A stretch of 64,000 nt of DNA from JBBWZH01 sp035544115 (GCA_963714145.1 OY970235.1:7130001-7194000); one strand, 5' to 3'. Shown: positions 8,375 to 22,278, numbered from the stretch's first letter. Made by a program: numbers and translations. The notes: a model not told the origin generated them from the letters alone.

Positions 8375-8388
8375 GGGACGAAGGTCCC
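8375..8388. promoter_or_regulatory. DosR-box-like palindrome upstream of cydA
   Basis: GGGACGAAGGTCCC agrees with the core of the mycobacterial DosR/DevR consensus (GGGACTWWAGTCCC) at 12 of 14 positions. It lies 124 bp upstream of cydA. Related palindromes precede three other nearby units, and a DevR homologue is encoded at 20399-21061. Confidence 0.6.
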
Positions 8389-8511
8389 TGGTTCAGGGCT
8401 CCGCTGCTGACGTTCGACCCTGTGCCGGTGGCCACGGTGCCGGGCACGGTGGACCGACGCGCCGGCGTCCGCCGCCGTCACACCGATCCGACCGCCTGAT
8501 GGAGGCCCGCG

Positions 8512-9915
8512 GTGACCGCGACCACGCTGGCGCGGTGGCAGTTCGCCACCACCACCGTGTACCACTTCCTGATCGTCCCGCTGTCGATCGGGTTGACCGT
8601 GCTGGTCGCGGTGATGCAGACGATGGCGTACCGCAAGCGGGGCACCGAGGCCGGCGCCAGCTGGGACCGGGCGGCCCGGTTCTATGGCCGGATCATGCTG
8701 GTGCTGTTCGCGCTGGGCGTGGTCACCGGCATCGTCCAGGAGTTCCAGTTCGGCATGAACTGGTCGGCCTACTCGCGGTTCGTCGGGGACATCTTCGGCG
8801 CCCCGCTGGCGATGGAAGGGCTGGTGGCGTTCTTCCTGGAGTCCACCTTCCTCGGGTTGTGGATCTTCGGCCGCGGGCTGCTCAGCGCCCGGGTGCACCT
8901 GGCCAGCATCTGGCTGGCCGCGATCGGCACGGTGGTCAGCGCGTACTTCATCCTGGCCGCGAACAGCTTCATGCAGCACCCGGTGGGGCTGCGCTACGAC
9001 GCCGAGCGCGCCCGGGTGGAGCTGACCTCGATCTGGGCGGTGCTGACCAACTCCACCCAGCTGGTGACCTTCCCGCACACGATCCTGGCCGCGTTCCTGA
9101 CCGCGGGCGCCCTGCTGGTCTCGGTCAGCGCGTGGCACCTGCGCCGGGGCGGGATGACCGACCCGCTGCACCGCCGGGTGGCGGCGCTCGGCCTGGGCGT
9201 GGTGCTGGTGTCGGTGCTGGGGGTGAGCGTCTCCGGGCACCTGCAGGGCCAGATCATGACCGAGCAGCAGCCGATGAAGATGGCCGCCGCCGAGGCGCTC
9301 TGGGACGGCCGGTCGCACGCCGGGTTCAGCCTGTTCGCCTACGGCGACGTCAGCCAGGGGCGGAACAAGGTCGACCTGAACATCCCGGATGGCCTGTCGA
9401 TCCTCGCCACCAACCGGCCGGGCGGCCATGTCGCGGGCATCAACGACGTGCAGGCGGCTGAAGTCGCCGCGTACGGTCCGGGCGACTACCGGCCGGTCGT
9501 CGGGCTGGCCTACTGGTCGTTCCGGCTCATGATCGGCTTCGGCCTGCTGGCCGGGCTGCTGGCGGCGCTGCTGGTGGTGCAGTGGCGGCGTGGCCGGCTG
9601 CCGGCCAGCCGCCGGCTGCTGCGCGCGGCGACCTGGATCGTGGCGCTGCCGCTGCTGGCCAACAGCGCCGGCTGGATCTTCACCGAGACCGCCCGGCAGC
9701 CCTGGCTGGTGTACGGCCTGCTGCGTACGCAGGACGGGATCAGCCCGAACGTGTCCGCCGCCGCGGTCGGCAGCACGCTGGTCGGCTTCACGCTGCTGTA
9801 CGGCGCGCTCGGGGTCATCTGCTACCGGCTGGCCCGGCGGATCGCCCGGGCCGGCCCGGATCCGGCCGAGCCGGCCCCGGCGGCGGCTGACGACGACGTG
9901 CTGAGCCTGGTCTGA
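8512..9915 (+). CDS. cydA: Cytochrome bd ubiquinol/menaquinol oxidase subunit I
   Basis: The 467-aa membrane protein has about nine helices. Conserved haem and quinol residues are present: His18 (haem b595 region, TTVYHF), His189 (TFPHT, b558), the Q-loop motif with Lys256 and Glu261 (QQPMKMAAAE), and the GWIFTETARQPW helix. The Q-loop is of the short form common outside enterobacteria. With CydB it reduces oxygen to water at very low oxygen tension, taking electrons from menaquinol. GTG 8512 is the start, with GGAGG 6-7 nt upstream. It is first gene of cydA-cydB-cydDC, with 10 nt to cydB. The DosR-like box upstream predicts induction by hypoxia or nitric oxide. Confidence 0.97.
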   Translation: MTATTLARWQFATTTVYHFLIVPLSIGLTVLVAVMQTMAYRKRGTEAGASWDRAARFYGRIMLVLFALGVVTGIVQEFQFGMNWSAYSRFVGDIFGAPLAMEGLVAFFLESTFLGLWIFGRGLLSARVHLASIWLAAIGTVVSAYFILAANSFMQHPVGLRYDAERARVELTSIWAVLTNSTQLVTFPHTILAAFLTAGALLVSVSAWHLRRGGMTDPLHRRVAALGLGVVLVSVLGVSVSGHLQGQIMTEQQPMKMAAAEALWDGRSHAGFSLFAYGDVSQGRNKVDLNIPDGLSILATNRPGGHVAGINDVQAAEVAAYGPGDYRPVVGLAYWSFRLMIGFGLLAGLLAALLVVQWRRGRLPASRRLLRAATWIVALPLLANSAGWIFTETARQPWLVYGLLRTQDGISPNVSAAAVGSTLVGFTLLYGALGVICYRLARRIARAGPDPAEPAPAAADDDVLSLV

Positions 9916-9925
9916 GGAGCTGATC

Positions 9926-14808
<4,883 letters not shown>

Positions 14809-14846
14809 CCGGGCCGGCCGCGCCAGGGCCTTACGACCCGCCGGGT

Positions 14847-14860
14847 GGGACCTAGGTCCG
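14847..14860. promoter_or_regulatory. DosR-box-like palindrome upstream of the GNAT/acyl-CoA synthetase gene
   Basis: GGGACCTAGGTCCG is palindromic except for the last base and lies 67 bp upstream of ATG 14927, in the 118-bp gap after cydDC. It would give the downstream gene its own DosR-type promoter. Confidence 0.5.
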
Positions 14861-14926
14861 TGCCGGCCGGTGGGCCGGACCGAGGAAGGTCGGGCAGGAG
14901 GGCTGGACCGAGCGAGGAGACCGGGA

Positions 14927-17680
14927 ATGACTGTGGTCGAGCGGATGGACGGTTGGGACGCGTTGCTGGCCGATGGCGGCGTGGTGCACGTCCGGCCGCT
15001 GCGTCCCGATGACGGGGCGGCGCTGCGGGCGGTGCACCGGGACGCGTCGGATCGCAGCATCTACCTGCGCTACTTCGGGACCAGCCGGGTGGCCGGCGAC
15101 CAGTACATCGAGCACCTGCTGGCCGGTGGCCGGCTGGCGCTGCTGGCCGAGCAGGACGGCACCGCGGTGGGGATGGCCAGTTGCGAGCCGATCCCGGGTA
15201 CCGCCGACGCCGAGGTCGCGTTCCTGGTCGCCGACCTGCACCAGCGCCGCGGGCTGGGGACGTTGCTGCTGGAGCAGTTGGCCGCGGTGGCCCGCAGCCG
15301 CGGCGTGCGCCGGTTCGTGGCGACGGCGCTGGCCGAGAACCACCTGATGGTGCGGGTGTTCCTGGACGCCGGCTTCGCCCTGGACCGCACCGTCGAGGAC
15401 GGGCTGCTCCAGGTCGCCTTCCCGATCGCGCCGACCGCGGCCGCGCAGGCGGCGGTGGACGGGCGGGAGCGGGCCGCCGACGTCCGCAGCCTGCGGCACG
15501 TGCTGGCCCCGGCCTCGGTGGCGGTGGTCGGCGCCAGCGACCGGCCCGGGTCGGTAGGTGGCGCGATCCTGCGCAACGTCCTCGCCGGCGGCTTCGCCGG
15601 GCCGGTCTACCCGGTCAACCGGACGGCGACGACGGTCGGCGGGCGGCCGGCGTTCCCGAGCGTCGAGCGGCTACCCGAACCGGTCGACGTCGCGATCGTC
15701 GCGGTGCCGGCGGCGCAGGTGCCGGCGGTCGTCGCCGACTGCGGCCGGCGTGGCGTGCCGGCCGCGGTGATCGTCACCGCCGGCTTCGGCGAGACCGGCA
15801 CCGATGGCGCCGATCGAGAGCGCGAACTGCTGGCCACCGCCCGCCGGTACGGCGTCCGCCTGATCGGGCCGAACTGCCTCGGGGTGGCGTGTACCGACCC
15901 GGCCGTCCGGCTGAACGCCACGTTCAGCTCCGCCCCGCCGGTGCCCGGGCCGCTGGGGTTCGCGTCCCAGTCCGGGGCGCTGGGGATCGCGCTGCTGGCC
16001 GAGACGGCCCGCCGCGGTCTGGGCGTGTCCGGGTTCGTGTCGCTGGGCAACAAGCTCGACGTCTCCGGCAACGACATGCTGCTGTACTGGGAGGACGACC
16101 CGAACACCCGGGTGATCGCGCTGTATCTGGAGTCGTTCGGCAACCCGGCCAAGTTCGCCCGGCACGCTGCCCGGGTCTCCCGGCGCAAGCCGATCGTCGC
16201 GCTGAAGGCCGGCGCCAGCGCGGCCGGCGGCCGGGCCGGCGCCTCCCACACCGCCGCCGCGGCCAGCCCGGACGCGGTCGTCTCCGCGCTGCTGGCCAAG
16301 GCCGGGGTGATCCGGGCCGGCACCACCGCGGAGCTGCTGGACATCGCCCAACTGCTCGGCGACCAGCCGCTGCCGGCCGGGTTCCGGCTCGGCGTGCTGG
16401 GAAACTCCGGCGGCCCCGGCATCCTGGCCGCCGACGCCGCCGAAACCGCCGGGCTGACCGTGCCCGAACTGTCCCCCGCCACCCAGGCCGCGCTGCGCGC
16501 CGCCGCGCCGCGGCTGGCCGGCGCCGGCAACCCGGTCGACCTGGGCGCCGCGGCCGCCCCGGCGGACTACGAACAGACCCTGCGGCTGCTGCTGGCCAGC
16601 GGCGAGGTCGACGCGGTCGTGGCCATCCACGCCCTCGTCTCGGTCAACGCCACCCCGCCGGGCGGGCAGCCCAACCCGATCCTCACCGCGATCCGCCGGG
16701 CCGCCGCCAGCGCCGTGGACATCCCGCTGGCCGCCGCGCTGCTCGGCGCCGAACCGGCCGCGCCCGCGCCCGGTCCGACGACCGGTCCGGCGCCCGGTCC
16801 GGCGGCCGCCGCGGCCGACCCGCCGGCGAGCGAGCGGCCGGTCCCGGTGTACGACTTCCCCGAGGCGGCGGTCCGCGCGCTCGGCCACGCCGCCCGCTAC
16901 GCCGACTGGCGCCGCCGCCCACCGGGCCGGCGCCCAGCCATCCCGCCAGCCATGATCGGCGCCGTTCGCAGCGTCGTCGCCGCCGAACTGGCCGACCGCC
17001 CGGCCGGCGGCTGGCTGGACCCGGTCCGCGGCACCGAACTGCTCACCGCGTTCGGCATCCCGGTCTGCCGCACCGTCGCGGTCAGCACCGCGGCGGAGGC
17101 CGTCGCCGCCGCCGAGCAGCTCGGCTACCCGGTCGTGGTGAAGGCCGGCGGCCGGGTGGTGCACAAGACCGAGACCGGCGGCGTCCGGCTCGGCCTGCGG
17201 GACGCGGACGCGGTCCGGGCCGCCTTCGCCGCGGTCAGCACCGGTGCCGGTGGCGCCGTCGTCCAGCCGACCGCCGCGGCCGGCACCGAGCTGATCATCG
17301 GTGCCACCCGGATCGACCCCTACCCGCCACTCGTCATGATCGGCCTCGGCGGCACCGCCACCGAACTGCTCGGCGACCGGGCGGTCCGGCTCGCCCCGCT
17401 CACCGACACGGAGGCCCGCGCCGCCATCCATTCGCTGCGGTCGGCGCCGCTGCTGCTCGGCTACCGGGGCCAGCCGCCGGCCGACGTCGCCGCTGTCGAG
17501 GATGTGCTGCTCCGCGTCGCCGCGCTGGCCGATGAACTCCCCGAGTTGGCCGAACTCGACCTGAACCCGGTGATCGCCACACCCGGCGGCGTGCTGGCCG
17601 TCGACGTCAAGGTCCGGTTGGCCCCGACCGGACCCGGCGACGGTCTCCGGCACGACCCCCTCCTCCGCCGGCTGCGCTGA
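14927..17680 (+). CDS. Bifunctional GNAT acetyltransferase / ADP-forming acyl-CoA synthetase
   Basis: The 917-aa protein has an N-terminal GNAT domain (about 15-165, with the acetyl-CoA loop VADLHQRRGLGTLLL), a CoA-binding Rossmann domain (about 190-310), succinyl-CoA-ligase-like domains (about 330-620) and a C-terminal ATP-grasp domain (about 690-905, VVVKAGGRVVHKTETGG). Protein lysine acetyltransferases of the Pat type have the same parts with GNAT at the C-terminus; here the order is reversed. The catalytic His of the synthetase is present (His441, GASHTAA), so acyl-CoA synthesis with ADP formation is possible. AGGAG sits 7 nt before ATG 14927. A Pro/Ala-rich insert lies at about 610-630. 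The DosR-like box suggests a role in carbon or acetyl metabolism under hypoxia. Confidence 0.88.
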   Translation: MTVVERMDGWDALLADGGVVHVRPLRPDDGAALRAVHRDASDRSIYLRYFGTSRVAGDQYIEHLLAGGRLALLAEQDGTAVGMASCEPIPGTADAEVAFLVADLHQRRGLGTLLLEQLAAVARSRGVRRFVATALAENHLMVRVFLDAGFALDRTVEDGLLQVAFPIAPTAAAQAAVDGRERAADVRSLRHVLAPASVAVVGASDRPGSVGGAILRNVLAGGFAGPVYPVNRTATTVGGRPAFPSVERLPEPVDVAIVAVPAAQVPAVVADCGRRGVPAAVIVTAGFGETGTDGADRERELLATARRYGVRLIGPNCLGVACTDPAVRLNATFSSAPPVPGPLGFASQSGALGIALLAETARRGLGVSGFVSLGNKLDVSGNDMLLYWEDDPNTRVIALYLESFGNPAKFARHAARVSRRKPIVALKAGASAAGGRAGASHTAAAASPDAVVSALLAKAGVIRAGTTAELLDIAQLLGDQPLPAGFRLGVLGNSGGPGILAADAAETAGLTVPELSPATQAALRAAAPRLAGAGNPVDLGAAAAPADYEQTLRLLLASGEVDAVVAIHALVSVNATPPGGQPNPILTAIRRAAASAVDIPLAAALLGAEPAAPAPGPTTGPAPGPAAAAADPPASERPVPVYDFPEAAVRALGHAARYADWRRRPPGRRPAIPPAMIGAVRSVVAAELADRPAGGWLDPVRGTELLTAFGIPVCRTVAVSTAAEAVAAAEQLGYPVVVKAGGRVVHKTETGGVRLGLRDADAVRAAFAAVSTGAGGAVVQPTAAAGTELIIGATRIDPYPPLVMIGLGGTATELLGDRAVRLAPLTDTEARAAIHSLRSAPLLLGYRGQPPADVAAVEDVLLRVAALADELPELAELDLNPVIATPGGVLAVDVKVRLAPTGPGDGLRHDPLLRRLR

Positions 17681-17767
17681 CCGGCCGGCGCCCCGGGCTC
17701 CCACCGTCCACAGTGGACCGGCGAGAGCCGCGGCCCGATGCCCGACCGGGTCGCGCCGCCGGGGCGC

Positions 17768-17781
17768 GGGACCTTGGTCCC
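17768..17781. promoter_or_regulatory. DosR-box-like palindrome upstream of the DoxX-like gene
   Basis: GGGACCTTGGTCCC lies 98 bp before ATG 17879. Its two half-sites are identical (GGGACC) and it matches the 14-bp DosR core at 12 positions. It is the exact reverse complement of the box at 22265-22278. Confidence 0.6.
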
Positions 17782-17878
17782 GCCGGTAGATGACGTCCAA
17801 CACTGCGCCCGGTCCGTCGCCCACGACAGGATTCAGGTAGCAAACGGGGGACGGAACGAAGAAAGATAGGAGAAAGCG

Positions 17879-18433
17879 ATGACCACCACGCACGAGGGCC
17901 GGCGTACTGTCGCTGCGCGACCGACTGCTGCCGCGGGTCCGGCGCGTGCGTCGGTCGCCGCCCGGTACGTCCTGGCCGCACTGCGGATCGTGCTCGGCTG
18001 GGGATTCCTGTGGGCCTTCCTGGACAAGCTGTTCGGGCTCGGCCACGCCACCCCGGCGGCGAAGTCCTGGCTCAACGGCGGATCCCCGACGAAGGGCTTC
18101 CTCAGCTCCGCAACCGGCCCGTTCGCCGGCTTCTACCACAACATCGCCGGCGCGAGCCTGGCGAACTGGCTGTTCATGCTCGGCCTGGCCGGCATCGGCA
18201 CCGCGCTCATCCTCGGCATCGGAATGCGGGTCGCGGGTGTGACCGGCGTGATCCTCTACCTGATGATGTACACCGTCGTGCTACCGCCGGAGACCAACCC
18301 CATCACCGACGACCACATCATCGGCGGCCTCGCGGTGGCGGCAGTGGTCCTGCTCTCCGCCGGCGACACCCTCGGCCTCGGCCGCTGGTGGAAGAGCCAG
18401 CCCGCCGTGCAGCGCAACCCCTGGCTGATCTGA
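17879..18433 (+). CDS. DoxX-like integral membrane protein
   Basis: The 184-aa protein has a 30-residue polar N-terminus and four predicted membrane helices. The first ends in the family-like GWGFLWAFLDKLFGLG, and a loop carries GPFAGFYHNIAG. DoxX-type proteins include the small subunit of thiosulfate:quinone oxidoreductase and actinobacterial membrane proteins linked to redox stress; the substrate here is unknown. AGGAG precedes ATG 17879. It is monocistronic, with a DosR-like box 98 bp upstream and a perfect 14-bp terminator hairpin 22 bp downstream, so it has its own regulation and is insulated from the kinase gene that follows. Confidence 0.8.
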   Translation: MTTTHEGRRTVAARPTAAAGPARASVAARYVLAALRIVLGWGFLWAFLDKLFGLGHATPAAKSWLNGGSPTKGFLSSATGPFAGFYHNIAGASLANWLFMLGLAGIGTALILGIGMRVAGVTGVILYLMMYTVVLPPETNPITDDHIIGGLAVAAVVLLSAGDTLGLGRWWKSQPAVQRNPWLI

Positions 18434-18454
18434 GCCAGCCGAACTTCCGACCCA

Positions 18455-18486
18455 CGTGGGCCGGCCGGGCAACCGGCCGGCCCACG
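18455..18486 (+). terminator. Perfect 14-bp hairpin terminator
   Basis: CGTGGGCCGGCCGG (18455-18468) pairs perfectly with CCGGCCGGCCCACG (18473-18486) around a GCAA tetraloop. GNRA loops make especially stable hairpins. It lies 22 bp after the DoxX-like stop. Confidence 0.85.
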
Positions 18487-18516
18487 GCCATGCCCGGCGC
18501 CCGGCTCGCCGCGGCG

Positions 18517-18552
18517 CCTGCTGTGCCGCCTGCTGTGCCGCCTGCTGTGCCA
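18517..18552. repeat. Three tandem copies of CCTGCTGTGCCG
   Basis: Three 12-bp units lie head to tail between the terminator and the kinase gene; the last unit ends in A instead of G. The repeat is non-coding and 51 bp upstream of the kinase start, so copy-number change could affect its promoter. Confidence 0.85.
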
Positions 18553-18602
18553 GGATGAGCCGGCATGGCCGGCGGCCGGGCGACCAGGTGGGAGGGTCCA
18601 GG

Positions 18603-20351
18603 ATGGACGGGACCACATCCGCACCAGCGGGCGAACCACCCGGCGGCGGCGCCGATCCGGTGGCTCCGCCGGCACTGGGCCTGTCCGGCCTGCGGCTGGA
18701 CGAACTGCTGACCGAGATGCAGGAGCGGCTGGCCGAGATCGTGCTCAGCCGCGACAAGCTGCACGGGCTGCTGGACGCGGTGGTGGCGGTCGGCGCCGGC
18801 CTGGAACTGCCGGCCACCCTGCGGCAGATCGTCACCGCCGCCGCCACCCTCGCCGACGCGCAGTACGCCGCGCTGGGCGTGATCGGCGACGACAAGCTGC
18901 TGCGCGAGTTCATCGTCACCGGCATCGACCAGGCCACCCAGGAGCGGATCGGCCAGCTGCCGTCCGGGCGGGGGGTGCTGGGCACGCTCATCCGCGAACC
19001 GCACCCGATCCGGCTGGCCGATATCGGGAACCACCCGGACTCCTACGGCTTCCCACCCAACCACCCGCCGATGCGGACCTTCCTCGGCGTGCCGATCCGG
19101 GTCCGCGACGAGGTGTTCGGCAACCTCTACCTGACCGAGAAGCGCGGCGGCCAGTTCACCGCCGACGACGAGGTCGTGGTGCAGGCACTCGCCGCGGCCG
19201 CCGGCGTCGCGATCGAGAACGCCGGGCTGTTCGAGCAGACCCGGCACCGGCAGCGCTGGCTGGAAGCCTCCAGCCAGATCACCACCGCACTGCTGTCCGG
19301 CACCGACCCGGAGGAGGTGCTACCGCAGATCGCCGGCCGCGCCAAGGATCTGCTCGACGCGGACTCCACCGCGATCGCCCTGGCCGACCCGGACGACCCC
19401 GACGACACGCTGGTGATCACCGTCGCCGCCGGTGCCAGCGCCGCACAGCTGCGCGGCAGCCGGATCCCGGTCGACGACAGCATCGCCGGACGGGTCTACC
19501 GCACCGGCGCGACCGAACGCACCAGCATCGCCGACCTGGCCACCATCGCGTCGCTCCCGCCCGGTATCAGCGACGGCCCGCGGCTGTACGTGCCACTCGG
19601 CACGGCCGGCACCGGGCTGGGCGTGCTCATCGCCCTCAACCGGGCCGGCGGCAACGAGTTCAGCGCGGAATCCGTCGCGGTCACCGCGGCCTTCGCCGGC
19701 CAGGCCGCGCTGGCACTCCAGCTGGCCGCCGCGCAACGGGCCCAGCAACAGCTGGCCGTCTACGCCGACCGCGACCGGATCGCCCGCGACCTGCACGACC
19801 GGGTGGTACAGCGCCTGTTCGCCACCGGCATGCTGCTCGACAGCATCCTGCCGCAGACCCGCAACCCCGACCTACAGGCCAAACTGCACCGCGCCGTCGA
19901 CGACCTCGACCACACCATCCGGGAGATCCGGGCCACGATCTTCGCGCTGATGTCCGCCCCGGACGAAGCCCACCGCGGCCTCTGGCAACGGCTCGCCGCC
20001 GCGGTCGAGCAGACCACCAGCGGCACCGGCCTGAACCCCAGCATGCAGGTCACCGGCCCGGTCGACGCCCTCGTCCCGGACGACATCGCCGAGCACGCCA
20101 TCGCCGTCGTCCGGGAAGCCGTCGCCAACGTCATCCGGCACGCCAAGGCCGGCACCGCCGCGGTCGCGGTCAGCGCCGGCGACACGCTGCGGATCGAGGT
20201 CAGCGACGACGGCATCGGCCCACCGCCACCGGGCCGCCGCAGCGGCCTGACGAACCTCGCCAGCCGCGCCACCGAACTCGGCGGCACGCTGAACATCAAC
20301 CCCGCCCCGGGCGGCGGCACCCAACTCGTCTGGGAAGTCCCACTCCCCTAG
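18603..20351 (+). CDS. devS: DevS/DosT-type GAF sensor histidine kinase
   Basis: The 582-aa cytosolic kinase is close to the mycobacterial DosS length. GAF-A (about 60-205) contains PPNHPPMRTFLGVPIRVRD, where His154 aligns with the haem-binding His of DosS (His149). GAF-B covers about 225-380. HisKA_3 has phospho-acceptor His398 (IARDLHDRVVQRLF), and the HATPase domain includes EAVANVIRHA and the G-box DDGIGPP. By family knowledge it senses oxygen, NO and CO through GAF-A haem and phosphorylates a DevR-type regulator. ATG 18603 follows GGGAGGG. It converges with devR, their stops being 47 bp apart, unlike the devR-devS operon of mycobacteria. No DosR box precedes it. Confidence 0.9.
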   Translation: MDGTTSAPAGEPPGGGADPVAPPALGLSGLRLDELLTEMQERLAEIVLSRDKLHGLLDAVVAVGAGLELPATLRQIVTAAATLADAQYAALGVIGDDKLLREFIVTGIDQATQERIGQLPSGRGVLGTLIREPHPIRLADIGNHPDSYGFPPNHPPMRTFLGVPIRVRDEVFGNLYLTEKRGGQFTADDEVVVQALAAAAGVAIENAGLFEQTRHRQRWLEASSQITTALLSGTDPEEVLPQIAGRAKDLLDADSTAIALADPDDPDDTLVITVAAGASAAQLRGSRIPVDDSIAGRVYRTGATERTSIADLATIASLPPGISDGPRLYVPLGTAGTGLGVLIALNRAGGNEFSAESVAVTAAFAGQAALALQLAAAQRAQQQLAVYADRDRIARDLHDRVVQRLFATGMLLDSILPQTRNPDLQAKLHRAVDDLDHTIREIRATIFALMSAPDEAHRGLWQRLAAAVEQTTSGTGLNPSMQVTGPVDALVPDDIAEHAIAVVREAVANVIRHAKAGTAAVAVSAGDTLRIEVSDDGIGPPPPGRRSGLTNLASRATELGGTLNINPAPGGGTQLVWEVPLP

Positions 20352-20398
20352 CTGGTACCGCTCGGACCGGGCGGGGCACCGGCCGGACAGCCGCCGCG

Positions 20399-21061
20399 CT
20401 ACCGGCCCGGGTTCGCACCCCGGCGCAGCTCGGTAGCCAGGATCGCCGCCTGCGTGCGCCGCTGCATGCCCAGCTTGGCCAGCAGGTGCGACACGTAGTT
20501 CTTGACCGTCTTCTCAGCCAGGAACATCCGCTCGCCGATCTCCCGGTTGGTCAGCCCTTCCCCGATCAGCTCCAGCACGGTCCGTTCCTGATCGCTGAGG
20601 CCGGCCAGTGGGCCGTCGTCCTTTTTCGCGTTCGACCGCAGCCGTTCCAGCACCCGGGCGGTCGCCCGCGGATCCAGCAGCGAGCCGCCGGCGGCAACGG
20701 TGCGCACCGCGCCGACCAGGTCACTGCCGCGGATCTGCTTGAGCACGTACCCCGCCGCCCCGGCCATGATCGCATCGAACAGCGCCTGGTCGTCCGAGAA
20801 CGACGTCAGCATCAGGCAGCGCAGCTCCGGCAGCTGGGACCGCAACTCGCGGCACACGGTGACGCCGTCGCCGTCCGGGAGCAACACGTCCAGCACGGCG
20901 ACATCCGGTCGTGCCGCCGGCGCCCGGGCCAGCGCCTCGGCCACCGTCGACGCCTCGCCGACCACGGTCAGGTCCGGCTGGCTGCTCAGCAGGCTGCTCA
21001 CGCCGGCCCGGACCACCTCGTGATCGTCCAGCAGGAAGACCCGGATCATGCCGTCTGCCAT
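20399..21061 (-). CDS. devR: DevR/DosR-type NarL/LuxR-family response regulator
   Basis: The 220-aa protein has a receiver domain (about 5-122; acidic pocket Asp12-Asp13, phospho-Asp58) and a C-terminal LuxR helix-turn-helix (about 155-212). The recognition region MFLAEKTVKNYVSHLLAKLG is almost that of M. tuberculosis DevR, including Lys184, Lys187 and Asn188, equivalent to the DNA-contacting Lys179, Lys182 and Asn183. The same binding site is therefore expected, and four DosR-like boxes are found nearby. The start could also be the internal ATG giving MIRVFLL, which would place phospho-Asp at 54 as in DevR. It is transcribed convergently to devS. Confidence 0.92.
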   Translation of the reverse strand: MADGMIRVFLLDDHEVVRAGVSSLLSSQPDLTVVGEASTVAEALARAPAARPDVAVLDVLLPDGDGVTVCRELRSQLPELRCLMLTSFSDDQALFDAIMAGAAGYVLKQIRGSDLVGAVRTVAAGGSLLDPRATARVLERLRSNAKKDDGPLAGLSDQERTVLELIGEGLTNREIGERMFLAEKTVKNYVSHLLAKLGMQRRTQAAILATELRRGANPGR

Positions 21062-21178
21062 AGCCCTGCCTCATCTTCCGGTAGCCGCGGCGCTGCGAAG
21101 TCGGCGCGGAGTGGCACGTGCCGGCACGGCCGGCCGGACCAGTGTGGAGCAGCGCCGGCAACGGCCAGCGCGCGCCGG

Positions 21179-22210
21179 CTACTTCTCGCGCACGGTCAGT
21201 ACGTCGGCGACCGTCCGCCGCGGCGTCGCCGGCACCGCGTCACCGGCTGGCGGCCAGCCGACCCGCAACATCATCTGCGGATGATCCGACCAGTCCATCA
21301 GCGCGCGCAGCCGGGCCCGCACCCCCGGCAGGTCAACCGCCTGGGTCGCCGCCGAGCTGGCCAGGCCCATCCGCTCGGCCGCCACCGCCACCTGCGCAAA
21401 CGTCTCGCCGGCCCGCAGCCGGGCGACCGGGTCGTCCCCGGTGCTGAACAGCACCAGCCAGGCCGCCGTCTCGTCGACGTCCGCCGGCATCGGCAGACCG
21501 CCACGCCCGCCGACCTCGAAGTCCCGCAGCGGCACGTCGGTGTGCCGCTCCCGGCCGGCGGGCACTCTCGGCACCGCCGACACCGGCACTCCCTCCCGCG
21601 CGCTGGTGGCGTCCGGCCGCACCCACCGGGCCAGCTCGGCGCGGTAGGCCTCGTCGTCCAGCTCCAGCTGATCGGCCCAGGAGACCACCACGGCCAGGTC
21701 CAGCCGCTCATCCGCCCGGGTCACCGCGTGCGCGTAGCCACCGTCGTGCTCCGCCAGCCGGCGCAACTCGTCCAGCAGTTCCGCCGGCACCGGCCGCGGG
21801 TCGAACGGGCGCCGCTCCGACCGTCGCCGCTGTGCCGCGGCCAGCAACATCCGAACCTCAGCCGGCACCTGCTGGTGCCCGTCCGGCACCAGCCGAGCCA
21901 GCAGGTCCGGCCGGGCCGGGTCCGGGAACCGGCTCACCGCGACCCGCCAGCCCTGCCCGGCCAGACCCAGCTCCGCCAGGTACAGCGCCGCGCCGCAGGA
22001 GACCAGCAGCCCGCGCCCATCCGGATCGATCGCCGCCAACTGCCGGTGCCGATCCGCATACAGCTCCAGCCCGTCCGGCCCGAACTCCCACCGCCACGGC
22101 TGCGTGTTGTGAACCGACGGCGCCCGCACGGCCAACTCCAACGCCTCGGTCACGTCGGTAACGCCCATCCGGTCGTCCGACTCGACACCCGCGACATTCT
22201 CGACCCGCAT
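21179..22210 (-). CDS. Acg-like nitroreductase family protein
   Basis: The 343-aa protein of the flavin nitroreductase superfamily resembles Acg (Rv2032) and Rv3131, which are DosR-regulon proteins. It shows APSVHNTQPWRW (about 31-42) at the FMN-binding start, RRSERRPFDPRPVP, and the C-terminal AERMGLASSAATQ and HPQMMLRVGWPP segments. Acg has been proposed to bind and store flavin rather than reduce nitro compounds, so activity is uncertain. ATG 22210 is chosen over 22228 because GAGGAGG lies 5 nt upstream. A DosR-like palindrome is centred about 60 bp upstream. It sits upstream of devR on the same strand with a 117-bp gap. Confidence 0.88.
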   Translation of the reverse strand: MRVENVAGVESDDRMGVTDVTEALELAVRAPSVHNTQPWRWEFGPDGLELYADRHRQLAAIDPDGRGLLVSCGAALYLAELGLAGQGWRVAVSRFPDPARPDLLARLVPDGHQQVPAEVRMLLAAAQRRRSERRPFDPRPVPAELLDELRRLAEHDGGYAHAVTRADERLDLAVVVSWADQLELDDEAYRAELARWVRPDATSAREGVPVSAVPRVPAGRERHTDVPLRDFEVGGRGGLPMPADVDETAAWLVLFSTGDDPVARLRAGETFAQVAVAAERMGLASSAATQAVDLPGVRARLRALMDWSDHPQMMLRVGWPPAGDAVPATPRRTVADVLTVREK

Positions 22211-22264
22211 GACAGCCTCCTCATCCACACCGCGACGCTAACCGCCGCACTACCCGTACCACCC

Positions 22265-22278
22265 GGGACCAAGGTCCC
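22265..22278. promoter_or_regulatory. DosR-box-like palindrome upstream of the Acg-like gene
   Basis: GGGACCAAGGTCCC lies 55-68 bp upstream of ATG 22210 on the minus strand, the expected distance for an activator site next to the -35 region. It is the reverse complement of the 17768 box. Confidence 0.62.

Noticed and set aside
18517..18552. Possible CRISPR-like repeats
   Set aside because: Units of 12 bp are directly adjacent with no spacers; simple tandem duplication. The same holds for 26947-26978.
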